Positions 9,018 to 17,325 of a DNA stretch of 57,684 bases are shown piece after piece. A program made the translations under genes and the position numbers. How positions within the stretch are numbered: position 1 is the first letter of the stretch; each line of letters begins with the position of its first letter. Below the pieces are notes generated by a model that saw only the letters and a program-made list of their open reading frames with translations, was not told the origin of the DNA and searched no databases. The stretch comes from Oscillospiraceae bacterium. GTDB lineage: Bacteria; Bacillota; Clostridia; Oscillospirales; Ruminococcaceae. The stretch lies in NCBI GenBank assembly GCA_030533325.1, contig JAUNJJ010000010.1, positions 1 through 57,684 on the forward strand, in the 5' to 3' direction.

Positions 9018-9046
9018 TTGACATTATTACTCTATTGAGTTATAAT
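9018..9046 (+). promoter_or_regulatory. Consensus promoter of the frameshifted small gene with the same palindrome
   Basis: TTGACA (9018-9023), a 17-bp spacer and TATAAT (9041-9046). The spacer contains CTCTATTGAG at 9030-9039, placed exactly as in the divergent promoter at 8934-8962. Confidence 0.85.
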
Positions 9047-9083
9047 GTGTTTTGTCGAAAAAATAACGGAGGTTATATAATTA

Positions 9084-9284
9084 TGAAGGCAAAGAGATTT
9101 TATTCAGCTGTTATCTTGAAATAGATGCAGTACGTGGATATACGGAGGAATACGGCAGCGGCTTATTTAATGAAGATAATGTATTTATTGCCAATAGTCT
9201 TAAAGTTGGTTCGGATCTTGAAGGACCGCTGGGTAAAGAAACTCTTTTGATGTGATAGTTGAGATACTGAATAAAACAGAATAA
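9084..9284 (+). pseudogene. Frameshifted small gene of unknown function
   Basis: A good ribosome site (CGGAGG) and an ATG open a reading frame that stops after 13 codons (MKAKRFYSAVILK). The next frame then reads about 45 sensible residues (LEIDAVRGYTEEYG, then a stretch ending LEGPLGKE). A second shift restores FDVIVEILNKTE before a TAA at 9282-9284. The pieces read as one small acidic protein of about 65 aa broken by two frameshifts. The family is not recognised. Sequencing error is an alternative to true decay. The intact strong promoter suggests recent loss. Confidence 0.5.
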
Positions 9285-9321
9285 TTTTTCCGCTTTTCAC
9301 TTTTAAAATGCCATATGAAAA

Positions 9322-9361
9322 CAACCGCAAATCCGTTTTTCATGGATTTGCGGCTGTTTTT
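9322..9361 (+). terminator. Hairpin terminator, near copy of the one at 5817
   Basis: CCGCAAATCC and GGATTTGCGG form a stem followed by CTGTTTTT. It closes the broken small gene and precedes the promoter at 9391. Confidence 0.85.
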
Positions 9362-9390
9362 CATCTCCTTTTTTTTCTCCGGAATCCCCC

Positions 9391-9419
9391 TTGAAAAACC
9401 CCTGTAAATAAGTTATACT
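9391..9419 (+). promoter_or_regulatory. Promoter of the M20 amidohydrolase gene
   Basis: TTGAAA (9391-9396), a 17-bp spacer and TATACT (9414-9419). Confidence 0.7.
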
Positions 9420-9500
9420 GAAAATAAGCTGGATCCGGAATAACAGATAACATCCGGCAAATGATAAGAATTGTAAACTAAAATAACGGAGGAAAAAATT

Positions 9501-10676
9501 TTGAATATATACAGTGAGGCAAAAGCTATCAAAGACGAAGCGGTTGAAAACCGAAGATTTTTTCACAAAAATGCTGAGGCAGGACTTGATATGCCTGCTG
9601 CCCAGGAATACGTGATTAACAGGCTTAACGAATACGGACTTAAACCGGAAAAATGCGGTCACGGAGTAACTGCACTTCTGGGAAGCGGTACACCTGTTCT
9701 GCTGCTTCGTGCGGACATGGATGCACTTCCGATGGAGGAAATGAGTGGTGAGGAATTTGCCTGTACAAACGGAAATGCTCACGCATGCGGTCACGATTTT
9801 CATGCTGCAATGCTGCTTGGTGCAGCGAAGCTTCTGAAGGAAAGAGAATCTGAACTTAAGGGTACGGTGAAATTTATGTTTCAGCCTGCGGAGGAAACTT
9901 TCGAGGGAAGCCGCGATATGATTGAAAACGGGATACTGGAGAATCCGCATGTGGATGCAGCACTGGCCTTTCATGTGGCTCCGGGTAAGATGCTGCCCGG
10001 ACTGTTTATGTACAACAGCGGCAAAGTTATGATGAATTCCGTTGACGGATTTCGCATAGATATCAGGGGAAAAGGCGGTCACGGAGCATATCCGAATCTT
10101 TCTGTTGATCCTTTGCGTATTGCGGTACAGATATATGCGGAACTTGAAGCTCTTATTGCACGGGAGGCAAATCCGGAGAAGACCTGTGTGCTGACAGTAG
10201 GTCAGATACATGGCGGAAATGCGGCAAATATTATTCCGGATTCTGCATTTATGGAGGGAACACTCAGAACCAATGATAAAGAAGAACGGGAAAAACTTGT
10301 ACGCAGGATAAATGAGGTTTCTCAGGGGATTGCAGCTTTGTGCGGAGGAAGTGCGTCAGTCTCAAAACTTTCTGATGTTCCTCCTCTTGTCTGTGACAGT
10401 GAGCTTACCGAAAAAATGGCAGGGTATATGAACGAACTTGGCATCGCCAGACCTGTACCTGATATGAAAGCGAACGCATCAGAGGATTTTGCATCCATTG
10501 CAGAGAGGGTGCCTTCCACATTTATGTACCTGTCTGCAGGATTTAATGACGAACGGGGAGACTATTCAGCCCACAACCCGAAGGTACGCTTTAACGAGGA
10601 TGTTCTGCCGGTGGGAATTGCAGCCCTTGTACACTGTGCGATTCGCTGGCTTGAGGATAACAGGCCACTCCCGTAG
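9501..10676 (+). CDS. M20 family amidohydrolase (aminoacylase/hippurate hydrolase-like)
   Basis: A 391-aa cytoplasmic metallopeptidase of the M20D branch, which removes acyl groups from N-acyl amino acids or related amides. Metal-site motifs are visible: LLRADMDALP (68-77), ACGHDFH (95-101), the QPAEE pair with E131/E132, the AFHV histidine and the late HNPKVRF histidine. The GGHGAYP segment belongs to the dimerisation (lid) domain. The length is normal. The start is TTG, 7 bp after a GGAGGA ribosome site. It stands alone between its promoter and a new promoter at 10683. The exact substrate is not predictable. Confidence 0.88.
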   Translation: MNIYSEAKAIKDEAVENRRFFHKNAEAGLDMPAAQEYVINRLNEYGLKPEKCGHGVTALLGSGTPVLLLRADMDALPMEEMSGEEFACTNGNAHACGHDFHAAMLLGAAKLLKERESELKGTVKFMFQPAEETFEGSRDMIENGILENPHVDAALAFHVAPGKMLPGLFMYNSGKVMMNSVDGFRIDIRGKGGHGAYPNLSVDPLRIAVQIYAELEALIAREANPEKTCVLTVGQIHGGNAANIIPDSAFMEGTLRTNDKEEREKLVRRINEVSQGIAALCGGSASVSKLSDVPPLVCDSELTEKMAGYMNELGIARPVPDMKANASEDFASIAERVPSTFMYLSAGFNDERGDYSAHNPKVRFNEDVLPVGIAALVHCAIRWLEDNRPLP

Positions 10677-10682
10677 TAATGT

Positions 10683-10711
10683 TTGACTTTGTATAGGGCA
10701 TATGTTATAAT
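10683..10711 (+). promoter_or_regulatory. Promoter of the split HipA-like pair
   Basis: TTGACT (10683-10688), a 17-bp spacer and TATAAT (10706-10711), 49 bp before the first start codon. Confidence 0.8.
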
Positions 10712-10759
10712 TTTATTAAAACTTTTATAGTGAAAGTCAAAGTATAAACTGGTGATTCT

Positions 10760-11107
10760 ATGAAAAAAATTTATGTAATGTACAAAGATGAACTTATTTC
10801 AAAAATTGAATATGATTATTCTCTGGATAAAGTAACTGTTGAAAACTATATTGATGAACCTGTTCTTCTGCCGTTTGGAATAAATACTTCACCAAAAATT
10901 GAAGATCTGGAATACTACCTTGAGAGCAGATGTTTCCCTCGTGACAGAGTGAACTGTAAGGAACTTCTTAAGCTCCTTGATGTTCAGTGCTACGATCCAA
11001 TGGCCATAGTCAGAAAGACTCATGGCATTCAGAATGAGGACTACTGCTGGCTGAAATTCGGAGACGATGACAGGACGGTGTATGAAGATGTCAAATTTCG
11101 TGATTAA
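10760..11107 (+). CDS. Small protein upstream of HipA-like kinase (possible HipS/HipA N-domain analogue)
   Basis: A 115-aa protein of mixed character with no membrane segment. The C-terminal half carries a patterned stretch (DRVNCKELL, DPMAIVRKTHG, CWLKF). It overlaps the HipA-like kinase gene by 20 nt, so the two are co-translated. In classical HipA the N-terminal domain is fused to the kinase, and in HipBST systems it is a separate protein, HipS. The position and size here fit that arrangement, but sequence homology to HipS is not demonstrated. No HipB-type DNA-binding partner is encoded nearby. Confidence 0.6.
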   Translation: MKKIYVMYKDELISKIEYDYSLDKVTVENYIDEPVLLPFGINTSPKIEDLEYYLESRCFPRDRVNCKELLKLLDVQCYDPMAIVRKTHGIQNEDYCWLKFGDDDRTVYEDVKFRD

Positions 11108-11906
11108 TGTAAATGACGCCTTCACAGTCAGAAGTGCCACATCAAGTAAAGGCAATCAGAAAAAATGGTGCATATCAGAAAAGTGGATAAAAGCTGATGA
11201 CCTTGGTTATGAAGGACTTTCTGAAACAATCTGTTCAAGACTTGCCGATGCACTGGAATTTCCTTACGGAGTAGTAAAATATTCTCCGTGTATCATTTAT
11301 GATGAAAACAGAATGCAGAGTATGACGGGTTGTTTTTCGTATTCATTTATAAATAATCTTAATGAGATAACGCTTGGAAGACTGATGAAAAATTATTTTG
11401 ATACAGATATTGCAGAGTATCTCGACAGAAATATTTCTACAGAAGAGAAGGCAGAATATGTTGTGACCAGACTTTCTCAGTTAAACGGACTTGCGGATGC
11501 AGGAAGATATTTATCTGATTTGTTTTTGTTTGACAGAATTGTGCTTAATGAGGACAGACATTATCACAACATTATTTTTCTTTATGACAGAGAACGTTTT
11601 TACTATGCTCCGTTATTTGACTGCGGGGCAGCTCTTCTTTCAGATGTTTCATACGATTATCCGCTGGTTACTCCGTTAAGTATCTGTCTCAGAAATGTAA
11701 AATCCAAACCCTTCAGTAAATCATTCACCAGACAGAGTGAGGTGTTCAGTCAGAAGTATGGAAACAGCTTTTCGATTCGCTCTGCAGCAGTAAAAATTTC
11801 AGATTTATATAACTATTACAGCAGTGAAATGATAAAAAGAGCGGCTGATGTAATTGTCAGTCAGTACAGAAGAATAGATTCTGGATTAAATATAAGTTTT
11901 GAATAA
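11088..11906 (+). CDS. HipA-like serine/threonine kinase (C-terminal kinase domain only)
   Basis: About 272 aa, the size of the kinase part of HipA. The catalytic signature is clear: DRIVLNEDRHYHN (N-x-DRH-x-x-N catalytic loop) followed by APLFDCGAAL, corresponding to the metal-binding D-x-G of HipA. HipA kinases phosphorylate protein targets such as GltX and can halt growth. The start is taken as ATG 11088, 9 bp after AGGACGG; ATG 11082 is an alternative. The standard HipA N-terminal domain is missing and probably supplied by the upstream ORF. It could be a toxin or a housekeeping kinase. Confidence 0.75.
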   Translation: MSNFVINVNDAFTVRSATSSKGNQKKWCISEKWIKADDLGYEGLSETICSRLADALEFPYGVVKYSPCIIYDENRMQSMTGCFSYSFINNLNEITLGRLMKNYFDTDIAEYLDRNISTEEKAEYVVTRLSQLNGLADAGRYLSDLFLFDRIVLNEDRHYHNIIFLYDRERFYYAPLFDCGAALLSDVSYDYPLVTPLSICLRNVKSKPFSKSFTRQSEVFSQKYGNSFSIRSAAVKISDLYNYYSSEMIKRAADVIVSQYRRIDSGLNISFE

Positions 11907-11923
11907 ATCCGGAGGTAGCCAAA

Positions 11924-12823
11924 ATGAATAAAAAAATCCTTACTGAATGCACTCTCTGCCCGCGGGAATGCGGAGCGGACAGATATAAATCCACCGGATA
12001 CTGCGGTGCTCCGGCAGAGGTAACTGCGGGGAGAGCATCACTTCATATGTGGGAGGAACCGTGTATTTCCGGGGAGAGCGGATCGGGTACTGTGTTTTTT
12101 TCAGGCTGCCCGTTAAAATGCGTTTACTGTCAGAACTATGCCATTTCCGACTGCAGCAGCGGAAAGAAAATCAGTGACGAAAGACTTGCGGAAATATTTC
12201 TGGAACTTCAGGACAGCGGTGCGAATAATATAAATCTTGTAACACCGACACATTATACTATATCAATAATAAATGCTGTAAGATATGCAAGGGAAAACGG
12301 TCTGAAAATCCCGGTCGTCTATAACTGCAGCGGATACGAAAAGACAGAAACAATCGAAATGCTTAAAGATACAGTTGATATCTATCTGGTCGATTTCAAG
12401 TATATCCGTAAGGAAACGGCACAGCGTTATTCATCTGCACCGGACTATCCTGAAACTGCTGAAAAGGCACTTGAATGTATGTTCAGACAGGTGGGAAAAC
12501 CTGTATTTGATGAAAATGACATGATGAAAAAAGGTATTATCGCAAGGCATCTTATTCTTCCGGAGCACGCAGATGAATCAAAGGAAATAATAAAATATCT
12601 TTATGATACATATGGCAGTGATATTTTCATAAGCATAATGAACCAGTATACTCCGGTAAGGTATTTTGATGATTATCCGGAGCTGAATAGAAGAGTCAGC
12701 GGGGAAGAGTACGATTCTGTTATTGATTTTGCTGTTGATACCGGAGTTGAAAATGCATTTGTCCAGGACGGCGAAGCGGCATCGGAGAGTTTTATTCCGT
12801 GCTTTGACGGGCGTGGCATATAG
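11924..12823 (+). CDS. PflX-type radical SAM protein
   Basis: A 299-aa radical SAM enzyme. The cluster-binding motif is CPLKCVYC (C62, C66, C69). The N-terminus carries extra cysteines (C9, C12, C16, C27), typical of the PflX branch annotated as putative pyruvate formate-lyase activating enzymes. The radical target is uncertain, because no glycyl-radical enzyme lies in the window. The ribosome site CCGGAGGT precedes the ATG. It heads a short operon with the DUF5662 protein and homoserine kinase. Confidence 0.85.
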   Translation: MNKKILTECTLCPRECGADRYKSTGYCGAPAEVTAGRASLHMWEEPCISGESGSGTVFFSGCPLKCVYCQNYAISDCSSGKKISDERLAEIFLELQDSGANNINLVTPTHYTISIINAVRYARENGLKIPVVYNCSGYEKTETIEMLKDTVDIYLVDFKYIRKETAQRYSSAPDYPETAEKALECMFRQVGKPVFDENDMMKKGIIARHLILPEHADESKEIIKYLYDTYGSDIFISIMNQYTPVRYFDDYPELNRRVSGEEYDSVIDFAVDTGVENAFVQDGEAASESFIPCFDGRGI

Positions 12824-12840
12824 AAAGGAAAAAGGTCCTG

Positions 12841-13383
12841 TTGAATAAGATTTGGAATCATTTTAAAACAATAACCAGACACAGAAATAAAGTCCTTGCT
12901 CACTGTTTCCGTGCAGGTATTCCTGTTCAGGGGCTGCTGCATGACCTGTCAAAATATTCTCCCTGCGAGTTTGTACAGGGATGCAGATTTTATCAGGGTA
13001 CACGTTCCCCGCATGAAGCCGAGCGTGAAACTTATGGCTTTTCGTATGCGTGGATGCATCATAAGGGCAGAAACAGGCATCATTTTGAGTACTGGACTGA
13101 CTATGATTTTAAAACAAAAAAACTTATGCCGGTAAGGATGCCGGTTAAGTATGTAAAGGAAATGTTCTGTGACAGAGTTGCGGCAAGTAAAATATATATG
13201 AAGGACAGGTATCATGACGGTGCACCTTATGAGTATTTTCTGAAAGGAAAACGGACGAGAATGATTCATCCGGAAACGTCGGAGCTGATTGAAAAATTTC
13301 TGATAATGCTTAAGGAGCAGGGAGAAGAAAAAACGTTCCGTTATATAAGATCATTTAAAGAATACGAAAAAAAGGAGAAATAA
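12841..13383 (+). CDS. DUF5662 family protein (His-rich, HD-like)
   Basis: A 180-aa basic cytoplasmic protein matching what I recall of the DUF5662 family. It is rich in ordered histidines and acids: an LLHDLSKYSP segment (32-41) and an HHKGRNRHH cluster (73-81) resemble metal ligands of an HD-type fold. No biochemical role is established. The start is TTG at 12841 after an AAAGG ribosome site, 17 bp behind the radical SAM gene. It is 3 bp from thrB, so these are co-transcribed. Confidence 0.7.
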   Translation: MNKIWNHFKTITRHRNKVLAHCFRAGIPVQGLLHDLSKYSPCEFVQGCRFYQGTRSPHEAERETYGFSYAWMHHKGRNRHHFEYWTDYDFKTKKLMPVRMPVKYVKEMFCDRVAASKIYMKDRYHDGAPYEYFLKGKRTRMIHPETSELIEKFLIMLKEQGEEKTFRYIRSFKEYEKKEK

Positions 13384-13386
13384 ACT

Positions 13387-14280
13387 ATGATTAAGATACA
13401 GGTTCCGGCAACCAGCGCAAACCTCGGTGCCGGATTTGACGCACTCGGACTTGCACTCGGGTTTTACAACTATGTTGAGATGGAAGAGTCGGATCATATC
13501 GACATTACATCCGCCGATGAAATACAGGTTCCTTCCGATGCATCAAATCTTATCTATACAGCGGCAAATGATCTCTATGAAATTTGCGGAAAAAAGCTTC
13601 ACGGAATGAAGATAGTTCAGACAAACAACATTCCTATGGCCCGTGGTCTTGGTTCTTCATCCGCCTGTATCGTAGCCGGTCTTGCAGGTGCAAACAATAT
13701 GCTCGGAAATCCGCTTACACAGGATGACCTTGTCGACCTTGCAGCCCAGATAGAAGGACATCCGGACAACACTGCACCGGCACTTCTCGGCGGAATTGTA
13801 ACAGCTGTTTTTGACGGAAGAAAGGTTCACTGGGTAAAGCAGGAAGTATATACAAAACTCAGATTTGCTGCAGTCATACCGGATTTCGAACTTAAAACGG
13901 AGAAGGCGAGGGCCTGTCTTCCGGCAGAAATTTCACATAAAGATGCAGTATACAACCTTTCAAGAGCGGCACTTTTCTCAGCATCACTTCTTACAGGAAA
14001 GTTTGAAAATCTTCGTACAGCTGTACATGATAAACTTCATCAGCCGTACCGGATGGAGCTTATTCCGCGTTGCCGTGAAGTGTTTGACATCGCATACAAT
14101 CACGGCGCATACGGTGTATTCATTTCAGGTGCTGGCCCGACAATAATGGCTATAGTTGATGAAGAAAACACATTTTTCACCGGCAAGATGAGGTTTTCAC
14201 TTGAAAACGCAGGAATACACGGCTGGCAGGTTCATGATTTGCTTATTGACAATGAAGGAACAAAGATAATAAATGAATAA
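13387..14280 (+). CDS. thrB: Homoserine kinase
   Basis: A 297-aa GHMP kinase that phosphorylates homoserine with ATP in threonine biosynthesis. Motif 1 is PATSANLGAGFDALG (7-21), the ATP-binding loop is PMARGLGSSSAC (83-94), and the C-terminal GHMP motif is FISGAGPTIMA. The length is standard. The start is ATG 13387, preceded by AAAGGAG. It is the last gene of a three-gene unit and is followed by a terminator. The neighbouring threonine-pathway genes (thrC, hom) are not in the window. Confidence 0.95.
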   Translation: MIKIQVPATSANLGAGFDALGLALGFYNYVEMEESDHIDITSADEIQVPSDASNLIYTAANDLYEICGKKLHGMKIVQTNNIPMARGLGSSSACIVAGLAGANNMLGNPLTQDDLVDLAAQIEGHPDNTAPALLGGIVTAVFDGRKVHWVKQEVYTKLRFAAVIPDFELKTEKARACLPAEISHKDAVYNLSRAALFSASLLTGKFENLRTAVHDKLHQPYRMELIPRCREVFDIAYNHGAYGVFISGAGPTIMAIVDEENTFFTGKMRFSLENAGIHGWQVHDLLIDNEGTKIINE

Positions 14281-14288
14281 CTCAAATC

Positions 14289-14321
14289 CAGCTGGCAGGC
14301 GTAAAACCTGCCAGTTTTTTT
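14289..14321 (+). terminator. Terminator after thrB
   Basis: CTGGCAGG and CCTGCCAG form a stem followed by T7. Confidence 0.93.
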
Positions 14322-14390
14322 CTTCCTTCCACTATATCACGTACTTTAAAACATATCTTTTTTTGAAAATACAATTTGTTTTTAAAAGTA

Positions 14391-14419
14391 TTGACAAGTT
14401 GTTGTAAAAGTGATATAAT
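14391..14419 (+). promoter_or_regulatory. Consensus promoter of the Xre/Hsp70/AAA+ operon
   Basis: TTGACA (14391-14396), a 17-bp spacer and TATAAT (14414-14419), with a GTGA extended -10. It is the only clear promoter found before the ten-gene cluster that ends at 27545. Confidence 0.88.
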
Positions 14420-14493
14420 TCATAATATAAGATAATATTCTTGTATTATTTTATGCAAATTAATCATTATAAAAGAATAGGGGTTGTTTTATT

Positions 14494-14775
14494 ATGAGCG
14501 AAGAAACAAAAGATTTACTGGTTGAGAGAATGACTGAAAACCTGGTTGTGTTAAGAGCAAAGCTCGGAGTTACACAGGCGGAACTTGCTGATATCGCAGG
14601 TATGAGCAGACAGACAATTCTCGCTATCGAGAAAAAGCAGAGAACAATGACATGGAATACATTCCTTTCACTGCTGTTTATTTTCTCGGCAAACAAGGAC
14701 ACAAAGGCACTGCTGAATCTTTTTGAGATTCTTACAGATGAACTTCTGGACTACATAACAGTGAAAAAGAAGTAA
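14494..14775 (+). CDS. Xre-family HTH transcriptional regulator
   Basis: A 93-aa protein with a helix-turn-helix of the Cro/CI type at about residues 16-60 (LGVTQAELADIAGMSRQTI core). The C-terminal tail is a short helical region that may dimerise. An AGGGG ribosome site lies about 11 bp before the ATG. It sits between the promoter at 14391 and the zinc-ribbon gene 45 bp downstream, with no terminator between. It therefore is probably the first gene of the operon and regulates itself and the downstream system, as controllers of toxin and defence loci often do. That regulatory link is inferred from position. Confidence 0.85.
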   Translation: MSEETKDLLVERMTENLVVLRAKLGVTQAELADIAGMSRQTILAIEKKQRTMTWNTFLSLLFIFSANKDTKALLNLFEILTDELLDYITVKKK

Positions 14776-14819
14776 TTTTATTTTGATGAATGGTGTCCGG
14801 ATTAAGGTGGAGGGGTATT

Positions 14820-15800
14820 ATGGAGATTTTTTACTGTCCCGTTTGTGAGGGAAAACCATATACAAACAGTATAAAAGGCGGGACAAAGTGTCCGGTTTGT
14901 AAATCTGAACTTAAGTATGCTGATGTATCGCCACAGAGCCTTGAAGGAAGACCGAAGCTTGAAAGCACTGGGAAAGTCAAAGCTTTGAAACCTAAGGCAT
15001 TTACATCGGCTGACAGGTACAGAAAGCACAGGATGATATGCGGAACCGTTGAGAATATCAGACCGCAGACCGGCGAAAAAAGAGGCCTTTTCACCAAGAT
15101 CCGGCATTACATCATGTATCAGCAGAGTTTCAGTGACACTTTGTATTCGTTTGATATTATTCCTCGCGATGATGAAACGGGAAAAGACCGTGTCTGTGTA
15201 CATATTTACGGTGATTATACAGGGGACGGTGCAACTGTATGCAGTGGCTTTACTCATGCAGTGACCGGGCGTATGGCTCTGAAGCATTTTTCGGAAGAGG
15301 ATAATGATATATTTTTTGCGCGAAGAATCCGTAATGATAACTGCAGAATAAAATTTGCGTCTTCACCGGCTGCATTTATGACAACGGTGTTTGTACTTTA
15401 TTTTTTCTGGTCTGTAATAATGTTTTTTAAAGAACCTGCTTTGAACGGAACCCTTCTTGATGAGATAAGAAGAATCCTTGCTGATTTTATACCTTCGGCA
15501 ACTGCAGCTGCAAGTATGTTCAGTATTTCATTCATCTTTACATCACTTCTGGTCTATGCAAACAGGCTGAAAACACATATCGGATACAACTTTAATTCTG
15601 TCGCCGGACTTTCGTTTATGATGACAGTTTTATTTTTTATGAAGCACAAGCTGAAAACATTTGCCGGACTTACAGTATCAGAATCATTTTCTGATATTTT
15701 TGCTGTTCTGGTCACTTCATCGCTTAATATTCTTATCGCTTGTGTTATTGTTTATATCGTATGGAGATTCATACACATTATTATGCGCATAAGGGGATAA
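14820..15800 (+). CDS. Zinc-ribbon protein with C-terminal membrane segments (cluster gene 1)
   Basis: A 326-aa protein. The N-terminus is a zinc ribbon (C6, C9, C24, C27 in CPVC...CPVC). Residues 40-175 form an unrecognised soluble domain, and residues 180-325 contain about four hydrophobic segments, so it is anchored in the membrane. Its first 45 residues are clearly homologous to the last gene of the operon (26712): both start MEI-Y/F-YC and share GKPYT, a CPVC knuckle and LKY. The ATG at 14820, behind GGTGGAGGGG, is preferred over an upstream in-frame ATG at 14790. It probably tethers the system to the membrane; this is inference. Confidence 0.75.
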   Translation: MEIFYCPVCEGKPYTNSIKGGTKCPVCKSELKYADVSPQSLEGRPKLESTGKVKALKPKAFTSADRYRKHRMICGTVENIRPQTGEKRGLFTKIRHYIMYQQSFSDTLYSFDIIPRDDETGKDRVCVHIYGDYTGDGATVCSGFTHAVTGRMALKHFSEEDNDIFFARRIRNDNCRIKFASSPAAFMTTVFVLYFFWSVIMFFKEPALNGTLLDEIRRILADFIPSATAAASMFSISFIFTSLLVYANRLKTHIGYNFNSVAGLSFMMTVLFFMKHKLKTFAGLTVSESFSDIFAVLVTSSLNILIACVIVYIVWRFIHIIMRIRG

Positions 15801-15804
15801 AAAC

Positions 15805-17316
15805 ATGAACATCGGAATAGATCTCGGCACTACCAATACCGTAGCCGGCTGGATGAATGTATATGGCAATATAGAATTTCTTGAGTTCGATGACGGAAGA
15901 ACTGTTCTTCCGTCATGCGTATTTTTTGAACGCGGAAAGACAATAGTCGGAAGTCAGGCGCAGATTCCTGCAGCTGAAAATCCGGCTGCATTTGTCTGTG
16001 ATTCAAAGGTATTTATGGATGACAGAAAAAAATTCTGGGAAGCCGGCGGAAAAAGATACAAGGCTGAAGACATTTCCCTTGAGATACTGAAAAAAGTAAA
16101 GGAAACTCTGAAAAAAAGATTTCCGGATGAGAAAAATTTTGATGCTGTAGTAACTGTTCCAGCAAAATTTGGTGAGGATCAGATTAAACGCACAGCTTCT
16201 GCTGTAAAGAGAGCCGGGATCGGACTGATTGAAATAATCAAAGAGCCGGTTGCGGCTGTTCTTGCGTTTAATGACAGCAGTTTCAGACCAGGAGAAACTG
16301 TATATGTCATAGACTTCGGAGGCGGTACGGTTGATGCTGCCCTTGTTGAACTTACAGGAACAGACGGAGTGACCGGCTTTAATGTTACAGTTGCTGACGG
16401 AAACCGTCATCTGGGAGGTAAAAATTTTGATGAGGTAATATGCAGTATTCTACTTGAGCAGTTCAGGGAATGTTCGGGTCAGGACCTGACTGATGATGCG
16501 GTTACATGGGGCACATCAAGAAAAAAAATCCGTAATCTTATTCTGACCGCTTCACAGGAACTGAAGAAACAGCTGTATAAAAATCCGAACGATGCTGCCT
16601 GTCTTGAAATTAATGAAGTATGCTCAGTATGTGAAAGGAAGGACAGCTGCAGCTGCGGGTGCAGTTTTAAAGCAGAAATATCATATGATGAATATCTTTC
16701 GGCAGCTGATGAAATTTATGAAGTGCTTAAGGAACTCATTGTTTCCGATGAGGTTATGGAGCATGGCGCAGACCATGTTATTTTCACAGGAGGAATGAGT
16801 GCTGATCCGTATCTCAGACAGTTTATATCTTCAGTTTTTGAAGGCAGCGATGTTATATTTGCCGGTGATGTATGCAAGGGAGAGAGTTACCTTACTACAA
16901 TCGCACGCGGAGCTGCGATAAAGGCGTGTGACGGGAATATCCATATAGTGAACAAACTTCTTAATTCACTTGGTCTTATCTGTAGAGGAAAAAACGGAAA
17001 GTATGTGGATCCGGTTATATCTGCAGGAACAGATATAGACAGTAATTTTGAAGAGAGACATATCTATACCAACAACGGGAGATTTGAAACGGAACTCAGA
17101 TTTGAAGTCTATGAATACAACGGGGATCCTGAGGATTTTGAAAATCTCGAATACAGAAAAGCAGGAGAATTTGTATTTAACGATATAACTCCGGCTGATA
17201 CAGGAAAACAGCGAATAGAGACAATATTCAGATTTGATGAAAAAGGAGTCCTGACCGTCTGTGCTTCTGATCTGAATGATAACAACAGAAGCATAGAGGT
17301 AAGCTTTGAGATATAG
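15805..17316 (+). CDS. Hsp70 (DnaK)-like ATPase, lidless (cluster gene 2)
   Basis: A 503-aa Hsp70-family protein. The actin-like ATPase domain is intact: phosphate-1 GIDLGTTNT (4-12), EPVAAVLAF (147-155), phosphate-2 DFGGGTVDAA (170-179) and an adenosine loop, FTGGMSADPYLR. A Cys-rich insertion (about 272-287: CSVC, then CSCGC) could bind metal. The C-terminus (about 390-503) resembles a reduced beta substrate-binding domain and ends without the helical lid or EEVD-type tail, making it about 100 aa shorter than DnaK. It is not the housekeeping DnaK. The start lies 5 bp after the previous gene. It may act as an ATP-driven sensor or assembly factor for the operon's proteins. Confidence 0.85.
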   Translation: MNIGIDLGTTNTVAGWMNVYGNIEFLEFDDGRTVLPSCVFFERGKTIVGSQAQIPAAENPAAFVCDSKVFMDDRKKFWEAGGKRYKAEDISLEILKKVKETLKKRFPDEKNFDAVVTVPAKFGEDQIKRTASAVKRAGIGLIEIIKEPVAAVLAFNDSSFRPGETVYVIDFGGGTVDAALVELTGTDGVTGFNVTVADGNRHLGGKNFDEVICSILLEQFRECSGQDLTDDAVTWGTSRKKIRNLILTASQELKKQLYKNPNDAACLEINEVCSVCERKDSCSCGCSFKAEISYDEYLSAADEIYEVLKELIVSDEVMEHGADHVIFTGGMSADPYLRQFISSVFEGSDVIFAGDVCKGESYLTTIARGAAIKACDGNIHIVNKLLNSLGLICRGKNGKYVDPVISAGTDIDSNFEERHIYTNNGRFETELRFEVYEYNGDPEDFENLEYRKAGEFVFNDITPADTGKQRIETIFRFDEKGVLTVCASDLNDNNRSIEVSFEI

Positions 17317-17325
17317 GGGGAAACT

